Shown here: piece after piece, positions 56,702 through 64,000 of the stretch
How the letters are laid out: every line of letters starts with the position of its first letter
Position numbering within the stretch: position 1 is the stretch's first letter
DNA from: DATMER01 sp963741305
GTDB taxonomy: Bacteria; Acidobacteriota; Thermoanaerobaculia; Multivoradales; UBA5704
Length of the DNA stretch: 64,000 bases
Assembly (NCBI GenBank): GCA_963741305.1
Contig: CAVUHL010000003.1
Span: 3,720,001 to 3,784,000, forward strand
Direction of reading: 5' to 3'
Position numbers and translations under genes: made by a program
Notes under the pieces: model-generated
What the model was told of the DNA's origin: nothing
Seen by the model: only the letters and a program-made list of their open reading frames with translations
The model's database searches: none

Positions 56702-56765
56702 TCTTCCCGCCTATGGGGCCAGGCGTGAGGGGCTTCTGATACTCTCCTCCCAACCCCGGGGAACC

Positions 56766-57860
56766 ATGCCCGACCGCATCGAACAGCGCGCCCGCTTTGA
56801 CCTGATCCGCTACGCCAACGTCTGGGAGGATGCGGAAGTCCTCCGCGACGCCCTGCGCCCTGCGCCGGGCCGGCGGATGCTCTCCATCGCCTCGGCCGGG
56901 GACAACAGCTTCGCCCTGCTCGGCGGCGGGGCCGAAGTGGTCGCAGCGGACCTCTCCCCCGTCCAGATCGCCCTGGTCGACTTGAAGCGCGCCGCGATCC
57001 GGCGGCTTTCTGCCGACGAGTCCGCGGCGTTCCTCGGCTTCCGGCGCTCGGAGCAGGACCGGCGCCAAGTCTACGAGCAGCTCGAACGGGACCTCCTCCC
57101 CAAATCCCGGGACTTCTGGCGCGAGCGCCTCGACGACGTCGCGGACGGCCTCGCCCATCATGGCAAATTCGAGAGCTACTTCGCCCTGTTCCGCAACAGG
57201 GTCCTCCCCCTGATCCACCGCCGGAAGACCATCCTGGGCCTGATGGAGACGCGGGACCAGGCCAGCCGCGAAGCCTTCTACGAGTCCACCTGGAACAACC
57301 TGCGCTGGCGCCTGCTCTTCCGGGTCTTCTTCAGCCGCTTCGTCATGGGCCGCCTGGGGAGGGACCCCGAGTTCTTCCGCTACGTCGAGGGCTCGGTCGC
57401 CGAGCGCATCCTCGGCCGCTCGCGCTACGCCCTGACCGTGCTGCCCACCCACGAGAACCCGTACCTGGAGTACATCCTCACCGGCAACTTCAGCCGCACC
57501 CTGCCGCTCTACCTGCGGCCCGAGGTCTATTCCGAAGTCAAGCGCAACATCGACAAGCTGATCCTTTTCGAGGGACCGATCGACCAGGCCGCGAAGGTCC
57601 ACCGGGGAGAAGGGTTCGACGGCTTCAACCTGTCGGACATCTTCGAGTACCTGGACGAGCCCACGAGCATGGAGGTCTACGCCCGCCTGCTCGACGTGGC
57701 GCGGCCGGGAGCGCGCTTCGCCTACTGGAACATGCTGGTGCCGCGGCGGCTCTCCAAGTCCTTTCCAAGGGTGCGCTACCTGGAGGCCGAGTCCAAGGCG
57801 CTCTTCGCGAAAGACCTGGCTTGGTTCTATAGCGCCTTTGTAGTCGAGGAGGTCGTGTGA
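56766..57860 (+). CDS. DUF3419 (BtaA-like) aminocarboxypropyltransferase
   Basis: 364 residues, ATG 56766; the upstream open frame runs through the palindromic element. ANVWEDAEVLRDAL and SIASAGDNSFALL (the SAM-binding region) followed by DLSPVQIALVDLK are DUF3419 hallmarks. BtaA of this family moves the aminocarboxypropyl group of SAM onto diacylglycerol for betaine lipids. The methyltransferase partner BtaB is not adjacent. Overlaps the next gene by GTGA. Confidence 0.85.
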   Translation: MPDRIEQRARFDLIRYANVWEDAEVLRDALRPAPGRRMLSIASAGDNSFALLGGGAEVVAADLSPVQIALVDLKRAAIRRLSADESAAFLGFRRSEQDRRQVYEQLERDLLPKSRDFWRERLDDVADGLAHHGKFESYFALFRNRVLPLIHRRKTILGLMETRDQASREAFYESTWNNLRWRLLFRVFFSRFVMGRLGRDPEFFRYVEGSVAERILGRSRYALTVLPTHENPYLEYILTGNFSRTLPLYLRPEVYSEVKRNIDKLILFEGPIDQAAKVHRGEGFDGFNLSDIFEYLDEPTSMEVYARLLDVARPGARFAYWNMLVPRRLSKSFPRVRYLEAESKALFAKDLAWFYSAFVVEEVV

Positions 57861-59239
57861 TCCCGCCGGGAGACCTGCGGGGCGCGGTCATCCTCTCCAG
57901 CATCTTCGTTGGGCTCCTTGTCATCGCGGAGCTCTGGTCCCGCCTGGGTAATCCCCGTCCCAAGCCTGAATGGACGCGCAAGCTGGTCCACACCGGCGGC
58001 GGGATCGCCTGCCTGTTCTTCCCCTTCCTGGTGAAGTCCCCCTGGACGGTACTGGCCATGGCCCTGCCGCTGACCGTGCTCTTCGTGCTCGGCGGCAAGA
58101 TGGGGTTCCTCAAGAGCCTGCACGGCATCCAGCGCAAGAGCCGGGGGGCGGAATATTACCCGCTGGCCGTCTTCCTGACCTTCGTGATGACCCAGGGCCG
58201 GCCCTGGCTCTACCTGCCCGCCGTGCTGGTGCTGGCCGTGGCGGATGCCTTCGCCGCGCTGATTGGCAGCCGTTACGGAGTCGTGCGCTACGAGGTCGAG
58301 GACGAGCACAAGAGCCTGGAGGGCTCGCTGGTCTTCCTGGTTCTTGCCTTCCTGGCGATCCACCTGCCGATCCTGTTGATGACGGACCTGCCGCGTCCGG
58401 TCTGCGTGCTCGCGGCGCTGCTGGTAGCCGCGCTGGTGACGGGCTTCGAGGCCATCTCGCTCCAGGGGGCGGACAACCTGTTCATCCCCATAGCGGTGGT
58501 GGTGATCCTGGGCAAGATCACGACCAAGCCGCTCTCCGAGGTGGCCTTTCAGAACCTGTCGCTGCTGGCGATGTGCCTGGTAGTGGGCTTCGCGGTCTGG
58601 CGGATGCGCTCCTTCAACGTGGGCGGGGCGATCACCTTCCTCCTGTTCGCGTACGGCACCTGGTCGCTCGGCAACTGGTACTGGGCGCTGCCCGTCTTCG
58701 TGGGCTTCGCGGGCTACCTGCTGCTCCGCCAGCGCTTCACCCCGCCCGAGCACCTGACGGGGATCAAGGTGCGGACCATGACGAGGGCGCTCCTCCCGCC
58801 CTTCGCCATGCTGATCCTCGCGAACGGCCTCCGCGACGCCCCAACCTACTTCGCGCCCTACCTCGCCGCGCTGGCCGCGGTGGTCGCCATCAGCCTGGAC
58901 GAGGGGGTCTTCCGCCTGGAGCGCTTCGGAGCGGCCGTCCGGGCGCTGGCCGCCCTCGGCCTGGGAGCGCTGGCCTGGGCATTGGCGGTCCTGATCCCCT
59001 GGCTGGTCAAAGGAGAGGGGGCCTTCCGGTCCCTCCTCGCTCTCCTGGGAGTGACGATGGCGATCCTGCTGCTCAACATCACCCTGGAGTTGAAGGGGGA
59101 AGTGCCGGTCCGCCCGAGGGAATGGACGGCTCAGCGGTTCGTCCTTACCTTCGCCGCGGCCTTGGCGGTGCTGGCGTTGCAGTGGGCCGGGGTGATCCCG
59201 CCGTGGGACCCGAGCTGGGCTCCGCGGCTGTTCGGGTGA
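57857..59239 (+). CDS. SEC59/VTE5/DGK1-type CTP-dependent lipid kinase
   Basis: 460 residues, GTG 57857 (GAGGAGG upstream). About twelve hydrophobic helices. The N-terminal half has RKLVHTGGGIACLFFP, KSRGAEYYPLAVFLTF, ADAFAALIGSRYG and KSLEGSLVFLV, the motifs of the dolichol/phytol/diacylglycerol kinase family. The second half is an extra membrane domain. Paired with the BtaA-like gene, diacylglycerol is a plausible substrate. Confidence 0.78.
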   Translation: MIPPGDLRGAVILSSIFVGLLVIAELWSRLGNPRPKPEWTRKLVHTGGGIACLFFPFLVKSPWTVLAMALPLTVLFVLGGKMGFLKSLHGIQRKSRGAEYYPLAVFLTFVMTQGRPWLYLPAVLVLAVADAFAALIGSRYGVVRYEVEDEHKSLEGSLVFLVLAFLAIHLPILLMTDLPRPVCVLAALLVAALVTGFEAISLQGADNLFIPIAVVVILGKITTKPLSEVAFQNLSLLAMCLVVGFAVWRMRSFNVGGAITFLLFAYGTWSLGNWYWALPVFVGFAGYLLLRQRFTPPEHLTGIKVRTMTRALLPPFAMLILANGLRDAPTYFAPYLAALAAVVAISLDEGVFRLERFGAAVRALAALGLGALAWALAVLIPWLVKGEGAFRSLLALLGVTMAILLLNITLELKGEVPVRPREWTAQRFVLTFAAALAVLALQWAGVIPPWDPSWAPRLFG

Positions 59240-59253
59240 GGTACCATGGGAAC

Positions 59254-59547
59254 ATGCTCAGGCTGCTCCCCGCAGCCGTCCTGCTGCTTCTCGCGTCCTG
59301 TCCCCCGGCCCCACCGCCGGACGCAGTTCCTTCGCCCATCGTGAGCCACGTGGACTTCGACTCCCAGGTCAAGCCGATCCTCCAGACCCGCTGCACGCCC
59401 TGCCATTTCCCCGGAGGCGTCATGCACGCCAAGCTCCCCTTCGATCAAGCCCAGACGATCCGGGATCTCGGGGAGAAGCTGTTCACCCGCATCAAGGACG
59501 AGCAGGAGCAGGTGCTATTGCGGACGTTCCTTGCTCAGGTGCCGTAG
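59254..59547 (+). CDS. Small haem-binding lipoprotein (one CxxCH)
   Basis: 97 residues, ATG 59254. The lipobox LLASC (about 13-17) follows a hydrophobic start. A single haem motif, CTPCH, lies at about 47-51 in PILQTRCTPCHFPGG, resembling the planctomycete-type cytochrome c. The rest is a helical tail. Probably a membrane-attached single-haem cytochrome; no oxidase is nearby. Confidence 0.75.
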   Translation: MLRLLPAAVLLLLASCPPAPPPDAVPSPIVSHVDFDSQVKPILQTRCTPCHFPGGVMHAKLPFDQAQTIRDLGEKLFTRIKDEQEQVLLRTFLAQVP

Positions 59548-59557
59548 AGGAGTTCCA

Positions 59558-59736
59558 GCCCCCAAAGGGGCGCAGGCATAAAGCCTGGGGTTTCAACCCC
59601 AGGTGAGGGCATCAGCTCACGGGGGCTCCCGGGCTCGCGCCTGGGCCGATGCCTGCGTCCCTTCGGGACTTGGGGTTGGGAGGGACTCTTACCTGGGGCT
59701 GAAGCCCCAGGCTTTATGCCTGCGCCCCTTCGGGGC
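59558..59736. repeat. 179-bp palindromic REP-like element
   Basis: Outer arms of about 50 bp (59558-59607 and 59688-59736) are near-perfect inverted repeats and contain GCAGGCATAAAGCCTGGGG. A third, partial related copy follows at about 59757-59806 (CTGGGGCTTGCGCCCCAGG). No coding sequence. Different in sequence from the element at 56.5 kb but the same kind. Confidence 0.85.
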
Positions 59737-59825
59737 TGTGGATGGAGGGTTGGCCTCCTATCTGGGGCTTGCGCCCCAGGCTAGACGCTTCGCCCCTGAG
59801 GGGGCTGGGTCGGATCGAAAAACTG

Positions 59826-59855
59826 CCCTTGTGCTACAGTTTTGTTGCACAAGGG
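59826..59855 (+). promoter_or_regulatory. 9+9 palindrome upstream of the winged-helix-like gene
   Basis: CCCTTGTGC (59826-59834) and GCACAAGGG (59847-59855) flank TACAGT, a possible -10 box, with a 12-base loop. The right arm overlaps AAGGGAG, the ribosome site for the ATG at 59866. It could be an operator for the encoded protein, or a hairpin that hides the ribosome site. Confidence 0.4.
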
Positions 59856-59865
59856 AGCACAAACC

Positions 59866-60279
59866 ATGACCCGAGAAGAGTACGAAGCGCGCAAGCGGCG
59901 CCTGGAGGGGGACCTCCGCTCCGGCATGGAGCTGCTCGAAGCCGCCTTCCAGACCCAGTTCCGTGCCCTGGAGATGGTCTGGATGGGGACCTTCGGTGAG
60001 CCGATCTCCATGCCGCAGGCAGCTCCTGCCCCGGTGGCGCCTCCTCCGGAGGTGAAACGCCCAGCCCGGAAGAGCGTCGGGGAGGTCTACACCGACCTCG
60101 TCACCGCCCTGCCGAGCCTCCCCGTGACCTTCGACCGCGGGGACATTTGCCGCGCGATCGGCTACGAGCCCGACCGCGTCGCTCTCTACCGGCATTTGAG
60201 GGACCTGGTCCGGGACGGGACGCTCCGCGTTCAAGTCCGCGGCGAAGGCCGAAAGGCCACGAAGTACCGCCGGGCTTGA
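59866..60279 (+). CDS. Putative winged-helix protein
   Basis: 137 residues, ATG 59866 with AAGGGAG upstream. An N-terminal coiled coil (EEYEARKRRLEGDLRSGMEL) and a Pro-rich linker (about 48-70) lead to a C-terminal winged-helix-like unit: FDRGDICRAIGYEPDRVALYRHLRDLV then a KATKYRR end. Probably binds DNA, perhaps its own palindrome. No family recognised. Confidence 0.6.
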   Translation: MTREEYEARKRRLEGDLRSGMELLEAAFQTQFRALEMVWMGTFGEPISMPQAAPAPVAPPPEVKRPARKSVGEVYTDLVTALPSLPVTFDRGDICRAIGYEPDRVALYRHLRDLVRDGTLRVQVRGEGRKATKYRRA

Positions 60280-60287
60280 GTGCAACA

Positions 60288-60518
60288 TTCCACCGCGCTG
60301 CGCGATCATTCGCGAGGACTCCCGATTCATTCCACCCGGCTCGTGAATGATTCGGGAACCGGGCTGATTGATTCAACCGGCGGGTTGAAACGTTCTACCC
60401 GCGGGTGGCAACGTTCCAATCCCGACGGGAATCATTCAACCCGCGGGTTGCAACGTTCGCGAACCGAGTGGAATCATTCAGGAGCCGGGGGGAATGCTGC
60501 GCGAAGCGGGTTTAATGT
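60288..60518 (+). repeat. Array of 21-bp dyad units, family TTCAACCCGCGGGTTG
   Basis: TTC recurs exactly every 21 bases from 60288 to 60477 (ten units; an eleventh is degraded). The clearest units read TTCAACCCGCGGGTTGCAACG, with CAACCCGCGGGTTG as an inverted repeat; others are degraded. It begins eight bases after a stop codon and ends before the HAD gene start. In frame it would give 7-residue repeats, but has no ribosome site. Confidence 0.88.
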
Positions 60519-60544
60519 TCCGCATCCGGACGGGGGAAGCTCCC

Positions 60545-61366
60545 ATGCCTTCAGGAATGGATCAGATCCAGGGTTGCCTCATTGACCTCGACGGGACTGT
60601 GTATCAGGAAGGCAGGGCGATCGACGGCGCCGCTTCCGCAATCGACGCGATGCGCAGGGCGGGTGTTCCCTTCCGTTTCGCGACGAACACCACGCGCCTG
60701 CCGAGGACCGCGCTCGCGGGGCGGCTCGCCGCCCTCGGCATCCCGGCCAGCCCCGAGGAGATCCTGTCGGCTCCCTCCGCGGCGGCGCGCTGGCTGCGCT
60801 CCCGGGGGGTCGAGCGGGTGCGCCTCCTCCTCTCCCGGGAGACCTGGGGGGAGTTCGAGGGGATGAAGCTCGACGACCGCTCCCCGGAGTACGTGGTGGT
60901 CGGAGACCTTGGCGAGGAGTGGACGTTCGAGGTCCTGAACAGCGCCTTCCGCAATCTCATGGAGGGCGCCGAGCTGCTGGCCATCCAGCGCAACCGCTAC
61001 TGGCGGACCGGCGGCGGGCTGAGCCTGGACGCAGGGCCCTTCGTGGCCGCGCTGGAGTACGCGGCCGGCAAGGCCGCCACCCTCGCCGGCAAGCCGAGCC
61101 CCGCCTTCTTCGAGGCCGCCGCCCGCGAGCTGGGCCTCCCGCCCGGCCGCATCGCCGTCATCGGCGACGACCTGGAAGGGGACGTCCTCGGAGCCCGCGA
61201 GGCTGGAATGATCGGAGTGGCGGTGCGGACCGGGAAGTACAGGCCGGAGGACGAGGAGCGCATCCAGGCCGCGGCGGACCTGGTGGTGGATGCGCTCCGC
61301 TGGCCGCTCACTTCTTCTTCATCCGCTCCACAATCCCCCGCAAAGTCGTCTGGGTCTCCTCGCTGA
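60545..61366 (+). CDS. HAD-IIA family phosphatase
   Basis: 273 residues from the ATG at 60545; ATG 60557 is also possible. Motif I LIDLDGTVY, motif II ATNTTRLPR, motif III GKPSPAFFEAA and motif IV IGDDLEGDVLGAREAG are all present, with the IIA cap between. Substrate unknown. The last 59 bases overlap the convergent crotonase gene, so the tail (SSSSAPQSPAKSSG) may be a readthrough product. Confidence 0.85.
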   Translation: MPSGMDQIQGCLIDLDGTVYQEGRAIDGAASAIDAMRRAGVPFRFATNTTRLPRTALAGRLAALGIPASPEEILSAPSAAARWLRSRGVERVRLLLSRETWGEFEGMKLDDRSPEYVVVGDLGEEWTFEVLNSAFRNLMEGAELLAIQRNRYWRTGGGLSLDAGPFVAALEYAAGKAATLAGKPSPAFFEAAARELGLPPGRIAVIGDDLEGDVLGAREAGMIGVAVRTGKYRPEDEERIQAAADLVVDALRWPLTSSSSAPQSPAKSSGSPR

Positions 61367-62060
61367 ACCAGTTGCTCACCAGGAGATCGCCTTCCGTGGC
61401 CAGCCCCTCTTCCATCAGGCGGACGAGGTCGGCCCTTGCGGCTTTGCGGGTCTGGGACATGGCATTCGGCGGCAGGGCGATGATCCCGTTCGCCCACTCG
61501 ATTGCCCTCTCCACCACCCGGTCGAGAGGGACCAGCTCGTCGACGAGGCCGATGCGGCGGGCTTCTTCCGGGGCGATCAGGAGGCCTCCGCCGCAGAGGC
61601 GCTCCGCCTGGCGGGGACCCACCAGCCGCGACACGCAGCGCAGGATCGCGAGTGGCATGGGGATGCCCACCGCCACCTCGTTGAAGCCGATGCGGAAATC
61701 CCCGTCCGCCATGATCCGGTAGTCGCAGTAGGTGGCGAACACCGCTCCGCCCGCGGGGCTGTGGCCGGTGATAGCCGCCGCGATTGGAACCGGCGAGGCC
61801 GCGAGGGCGAGCAGGAGGCGGTAGAAGTCCTGCCAGAGCCGCTCCATCGCCGGACGGTCGAAGTCGACGAGGACCGGGACGTCGAGCCCGCCCGAGAACC
61901 TGCCGGGCGAGCCGGAGAGCACCAGCGCCTTGATCCCGTCCCCCGGCGCGCGGTCGAGCGCGTCGAGGAGCGCGGTGACCAGCTCGGGATTGATCGCGTT
62001 GACTGGCGGCCGGTCCAGCTTCAGCTCACGGACCTTTCCATGATCGGTGGTGACAATCAT
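61308..62060 (-). CDS. Enoyl-CoA hydratase/isomerase family protein
   Basis: 250 residues. Crotonase fold: GRFSGGLDVPVL (oxyanion region), GHSPAGGAVFATYCDYRIMA, and EEARRIGLVDELVP after it. The hydratase Glu pair is not clearly present, so an isomerase or related role is likelier. ATG overlaps the alkaline phosphatase stop (ATGA). Confidence 0.83.
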   Translation of the reverse strand: MIVTTDHGKVRELKLDRPPVNAINPELVTALLDALDRAPGDGIKALVLSGSPGRFSGGLDVPVLVDFDRPAMERLWQDFYRLLLALAASPVPIAAAITGHSPAGGAVFATYCDYRIMADGDFRIGFNEVAVGIPMPLAILRCVSRLVGPRQAERLCGGGLLIAPEEARRIGLVDELVPLDRVVERAIEWANGIIALPPNAMSQTRKAARADLVRLMEEGLATEGDLLVSNWFSEETQTTLRGIVERMKKK

Positions 62061-63631
62061 CGCTTCCCCCCTTCAAAGCCCAGCGCCCGGGCCATCACGA
62101 AGTAGATCGCGTTCTGCTCCATCGTCCCCTGGACCAGATAGGCGTGCGGGCCGCGGGCGTAGATGACGACGTCCTCGCCGCCGTGGCTTTCGGAGCTCAT
62201 CGGCACCAGGGCCTGCTGCAGGAAGCCGTCCGCGGTGGTGTCCACGTCCGAGAGGTCGGCGCGCTCGCCGCTCACGGCTCCCGGACCGTTGAGATAACCC
62301 AGGGTCGTGTAGGGCTTGCCGTCCTTGCCCTTGCTCGGCTCCGTCCTCGGCAGCCCGGTGAGGTCGTCGTTGGTGACCACCAGCCCCAGGATGGGGTTGC
62401 CCCGGGTGGGATAGCCCGCCATGGCGAAGACGTGGCTGTGATCGGCGGTGACGATGATCAGGGTGTCGTCCCCCACCAGCTCCGTGGCCCTCTGGACAGC
62501 GCGGGAGAGCTCGACCGTCTCGGTAAGGGCGCGCTTGGCGTTGCCGCCGTGATGGCCGTGGTCGATCCGCCCGCCTTCCACCATGAGGAAGAACCCCTCG
62601 GGGCTGCGCTGGAGGATGCGGACGGCCTTCTCCATCATCTCGGTCAGGGAGGGCTCGCCCGCGGTGTCCTTGCCGCGGTCGATCTCGAACTCCATGTGCG
62701 AGCTGTCGAACAGGCCCAGGACCGGGCCCGTCGTGGCCGGATCGATCGTATCGAAACCTTTCTGGTCGAAGACGAAGGCGCCGCCGCGGCCGGTCCATTC
62801 ATTGACGAGGTTGCGGCTCTTGCGCTTGCCCTTTGCGTCCTTGTCCTCGGGGTCGGAGTCCGCGGCGGTCAGGAAGTTGGAGCGGCCGCCGCCCATCGCC
62901 AACTCCAGGCCGCGGCTGGTTTTTCCGTTCATCTGCGCATCGCGGACATGGAAGTCCAGGAGCTGGCGGGCGATGTCCGGGTAGTCCACCTCGAACGCCT
63001 TGGGACTCAGGTCGGCGTCGCTCTCCCAGTCGCGGAAGGGCGTGTGTGAGTAACAGGCGGCGGGCGTCGCGTGGGTGATGCGCGCGGTGGAGACGACGCC
63101 GGTCCACATGCCGCGCTCCTCGGCCTGCTCCAGGATCGTGGTCAGCCGGTTCTCGGGCTTCGCCGCCGCGACCGGATCGGGACCGATCACGTTTGGCGCG
63201 ACCGAGAGCATGGCGTCGTTGGTCTTGCTGCCGGTGACGATCGCGGTCATGGTCGGGGCCGAGTCGGGCGTCTGCTGGTTGGCCTGGTAGGTCTTGGAGT
63301 GGGCCAGGTGGGGGAACTTCTCGAAGCTGAGGTCGTTCTCCTCCCCAAACTTCATGCCCTTCATCTGGCCGTCCAGGATGCGGGCCGCGGTGATCGTGGT
63401 CACTCCCATGCCGTCGCCGAGGAAAAGGATGACGTTCTTCGCCTTGCGCTTGTCCGGCTGAATGCGGGCGTTGAAGTCCACCTCGGCCCGGCCGCGGGCG
63501 AAGAAGGTCTCTTTCGTCTCGATGGCTGAGGATGGGGCGGCCGCCGGGGCCGGCTGTGGCGACGGGACGGATTGGCAGCCCAGCGCCAGGCTGGAGGCAA
63601 GGATGGCGGCAAGAGCGCGCCTGCTGTGCAT
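62057..63631 (-). CDS. Alkaline phosphatase, lipoprotein
   Basis: 524 residues. Lipobox LALGC (about 15-19). Metal and phosphate sites: FLGDGMG, the nucleophile Ser in DSAPTMTAI, EGGRIDHGHH, TADHSH and ESHGGEDV. Longer than E. coli PhoA because of inserts (about 210-260). It scavenges phosphate outside the cytoplasm. The crotonase follows by ATGA overlap. ATG 63631. Confidence 0.92.
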   Translation of the reverse strand: MHSRRALAAILASSLALGCQSVPSPQPAPAAAPSSAIETKETFFARGRAEVDFNARIQPDKRKAKNVILFLGDGMGVTTITAARILDGQMKGMKFGEENDLSFEKFPHLAHSKTYQANQQTPDSAPTMTAIVTGSKTNDAMLSVAPNVIGPDPVAAAKPENRLTTILEQAEERGMWTGVVSTARITHATPAACYSHTPFRDWESDADLSPKAFEVDYPDIARQLLDFHVRDAQMNGKTSRGLELAMGGGRSNFLTAADSDPEDKDAKGKRKSRNLVNEWTGRGGAFVFDQKGFDTIDPATTGPVLGLFDSSHMEFEIDRGKDTAGEPSLTEMMEKAVRILQRSPEGFFLMVEGGRIDHGHHGGNAKRALTETVELSRAVQRATELVGDDTLIIVTADHSHVFAMAGYPTRGNPILGLVVTNDDLTGLPRTEPSKGKDGKPYTTLGYLNGPGAVSGERADLSDVDTTADGFLQQALVPMSSESHGGEDVVIYARGPHAYLVQGTMEQNAIYFVMARALGFEGGKR

Positions 63632-63686
63632 GGGTCGGTCTCCCCCTCGTGATTCGAGGGGAGACTAGCAGTTTTCCCTGGGAGCG

Positions 63687-64000
63687 CTACTTCTTGGCCG
63701 GCGCCACCGTCATCATGCCGCCCGCCGAGTAGGCCGTGAACTCGGGGGCGTACATGGATTGCAGGGTGGCCGGGCCGACCCGGAAGGTGCCGGCCATGTT
63801 CGCCCGCAGGCGGTACTTGAGGACGTACTCGCCGGCCGGCAGCCAGTCGAAGAAGAAGTTGGTGCCGCTGTCCCGGGTCTCCTCGTAGCGGCCCGGAGAG
63901 TCCCACTTGTAGCCGGACTGGGCGCTGTCGGGCTCCAGCCCCGCGGCCCGCGGATCGCGCAGGTGGACGTACTCGGCAGGGGCCCGGCTGGTGATCGTGA
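63687..64000 (-). CDS. C-terminal end of an alpha-2-macroglobulin-type protein (cut)
   Basis: The last 104 codons are visible, stopping at TAG 63687-63689; the frame runs out of the window. AAGLEPDSAQSGYKW, then YEETRDSGTNFFFDWLPAGE and FRVGPATLQSMYAPEF are the terminal beta domain of bacterial alpha-2-macroglobulin-like proteins. These are lipoproteins thought to trap foreign proteases in the periplasm. The thioester region is not in the window. Confidence 0.75.
   Translation of the reverse strand, partial: TITSRAPAEYVHLRDPRAAGLEPDSAQSGYKWDSPGRYEETRDSGTNFFFDWLPAGEYVLKYRLRANMAGTFRVGPATLQSMYAPEFTAYSAGGMMTVAPAKK

Noticed and set aside
56586..56765. N-terminal extension of the BtaA-like protein
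   Set aside because: These 60 codons run through the palindromic element; the conserved DUF3419 start is at 56766.
60280..60585. ORF with 7-residue repeats over the 60.3 kb array
   Set aside because: The periodicity comes from the DNA array; no ribosome site, composition unlike neighbours.

Overview
The window is GC-rich, and most housekeeping genes lie head to tail on the minus strand with very short gaps or 1-4 base stop/start overlaps. The gene set points to a didermic, LPS-bearing bacterium: complete-looking lpxD-fabZ-lpxA, bamA, skp-like and lolCD genes, many secreted DUF5916, DUF11, FG-GAP, FecR and DUF4214-type proteins, and frequent TTG and GTG starts. This fits Acidobacteriota, possibly the Thermoanaerobaculia. 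That placement is inferred from gene content; no 16S rRNA is present.

Layout: 0-2.4 kb holds a cut secreted gene and a DUF5916 outer-membrane-type protein. 9.7-2.5 kb (minus) is one run: M28 peptidase, lgt, thiD, ypdA-like reductase, MFS exporter and an amidohydrolase lacking metal ligands. 9.7-11.7 kb (plus) has a DHH phosphoesterase and a zinc-ribbon methyltransferase. 11.7-30 kb is the accessory part: a subtilase, a SLATT-like two-TM protein, a lower-GC three-gene surface module (TPR/beta-barrel, FecR, FG-GAP/DUF11), a SIR2 plus nSTAND-WD40 predicted conflict system with an apparent frameshift, gluconokinase, a frameshifted membrane protein, a glutaredoxin, two DUF4214-like paralogues and hicBA. 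30-40.5 kb (minus) is housekeeping: guaA, gpsA, plsY, thpR, cinA, deoA, a YfgM-like protein, tRNA-Arg(CCU), apt, acyP, pcm, surE and mtnP.

40.6-42.9 kb holds a Cys-rich secreted peptide, a Uma2 nuclease, an unpaired UPF0175 antitoxin and a 400 bp repeat array. 55.3-42.9 kb (minus) is the envelope cluster lysS-lolC-lolD-clpC-bamA-skp-lpxD-fabZ-lpxA-Gfo/Idh. 55.3-61.4 kb (plus) has purine nucleoside phosphorylase, an orphan antitoxin, a BtaA-like and lipid-kinase pair, a haem lipoprotein, a winged-helix-like protein and a HAD phosphatase. 61.3-64 kb (minus) has a crotonase, alkaline phosphatase and a cut alpha-2-macroglobulin-type gene.

The most unusual non-coding signal is a set of three unrelated intergenic arrays (27.1, 42.5 and 60.3 kb). 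Each is built of dyad-symmetric units with a period of exactly 21, 20 or 21 bp (about two helical turns), and each starts just after a stop codon. The strongest candidate system is the SIR2/nSTAND-WD40 pair at 21.05-25.29 kb. A SLATT-like gene lies 6 kb away, next to a decayed second copy of the methyltransferase 3' end.
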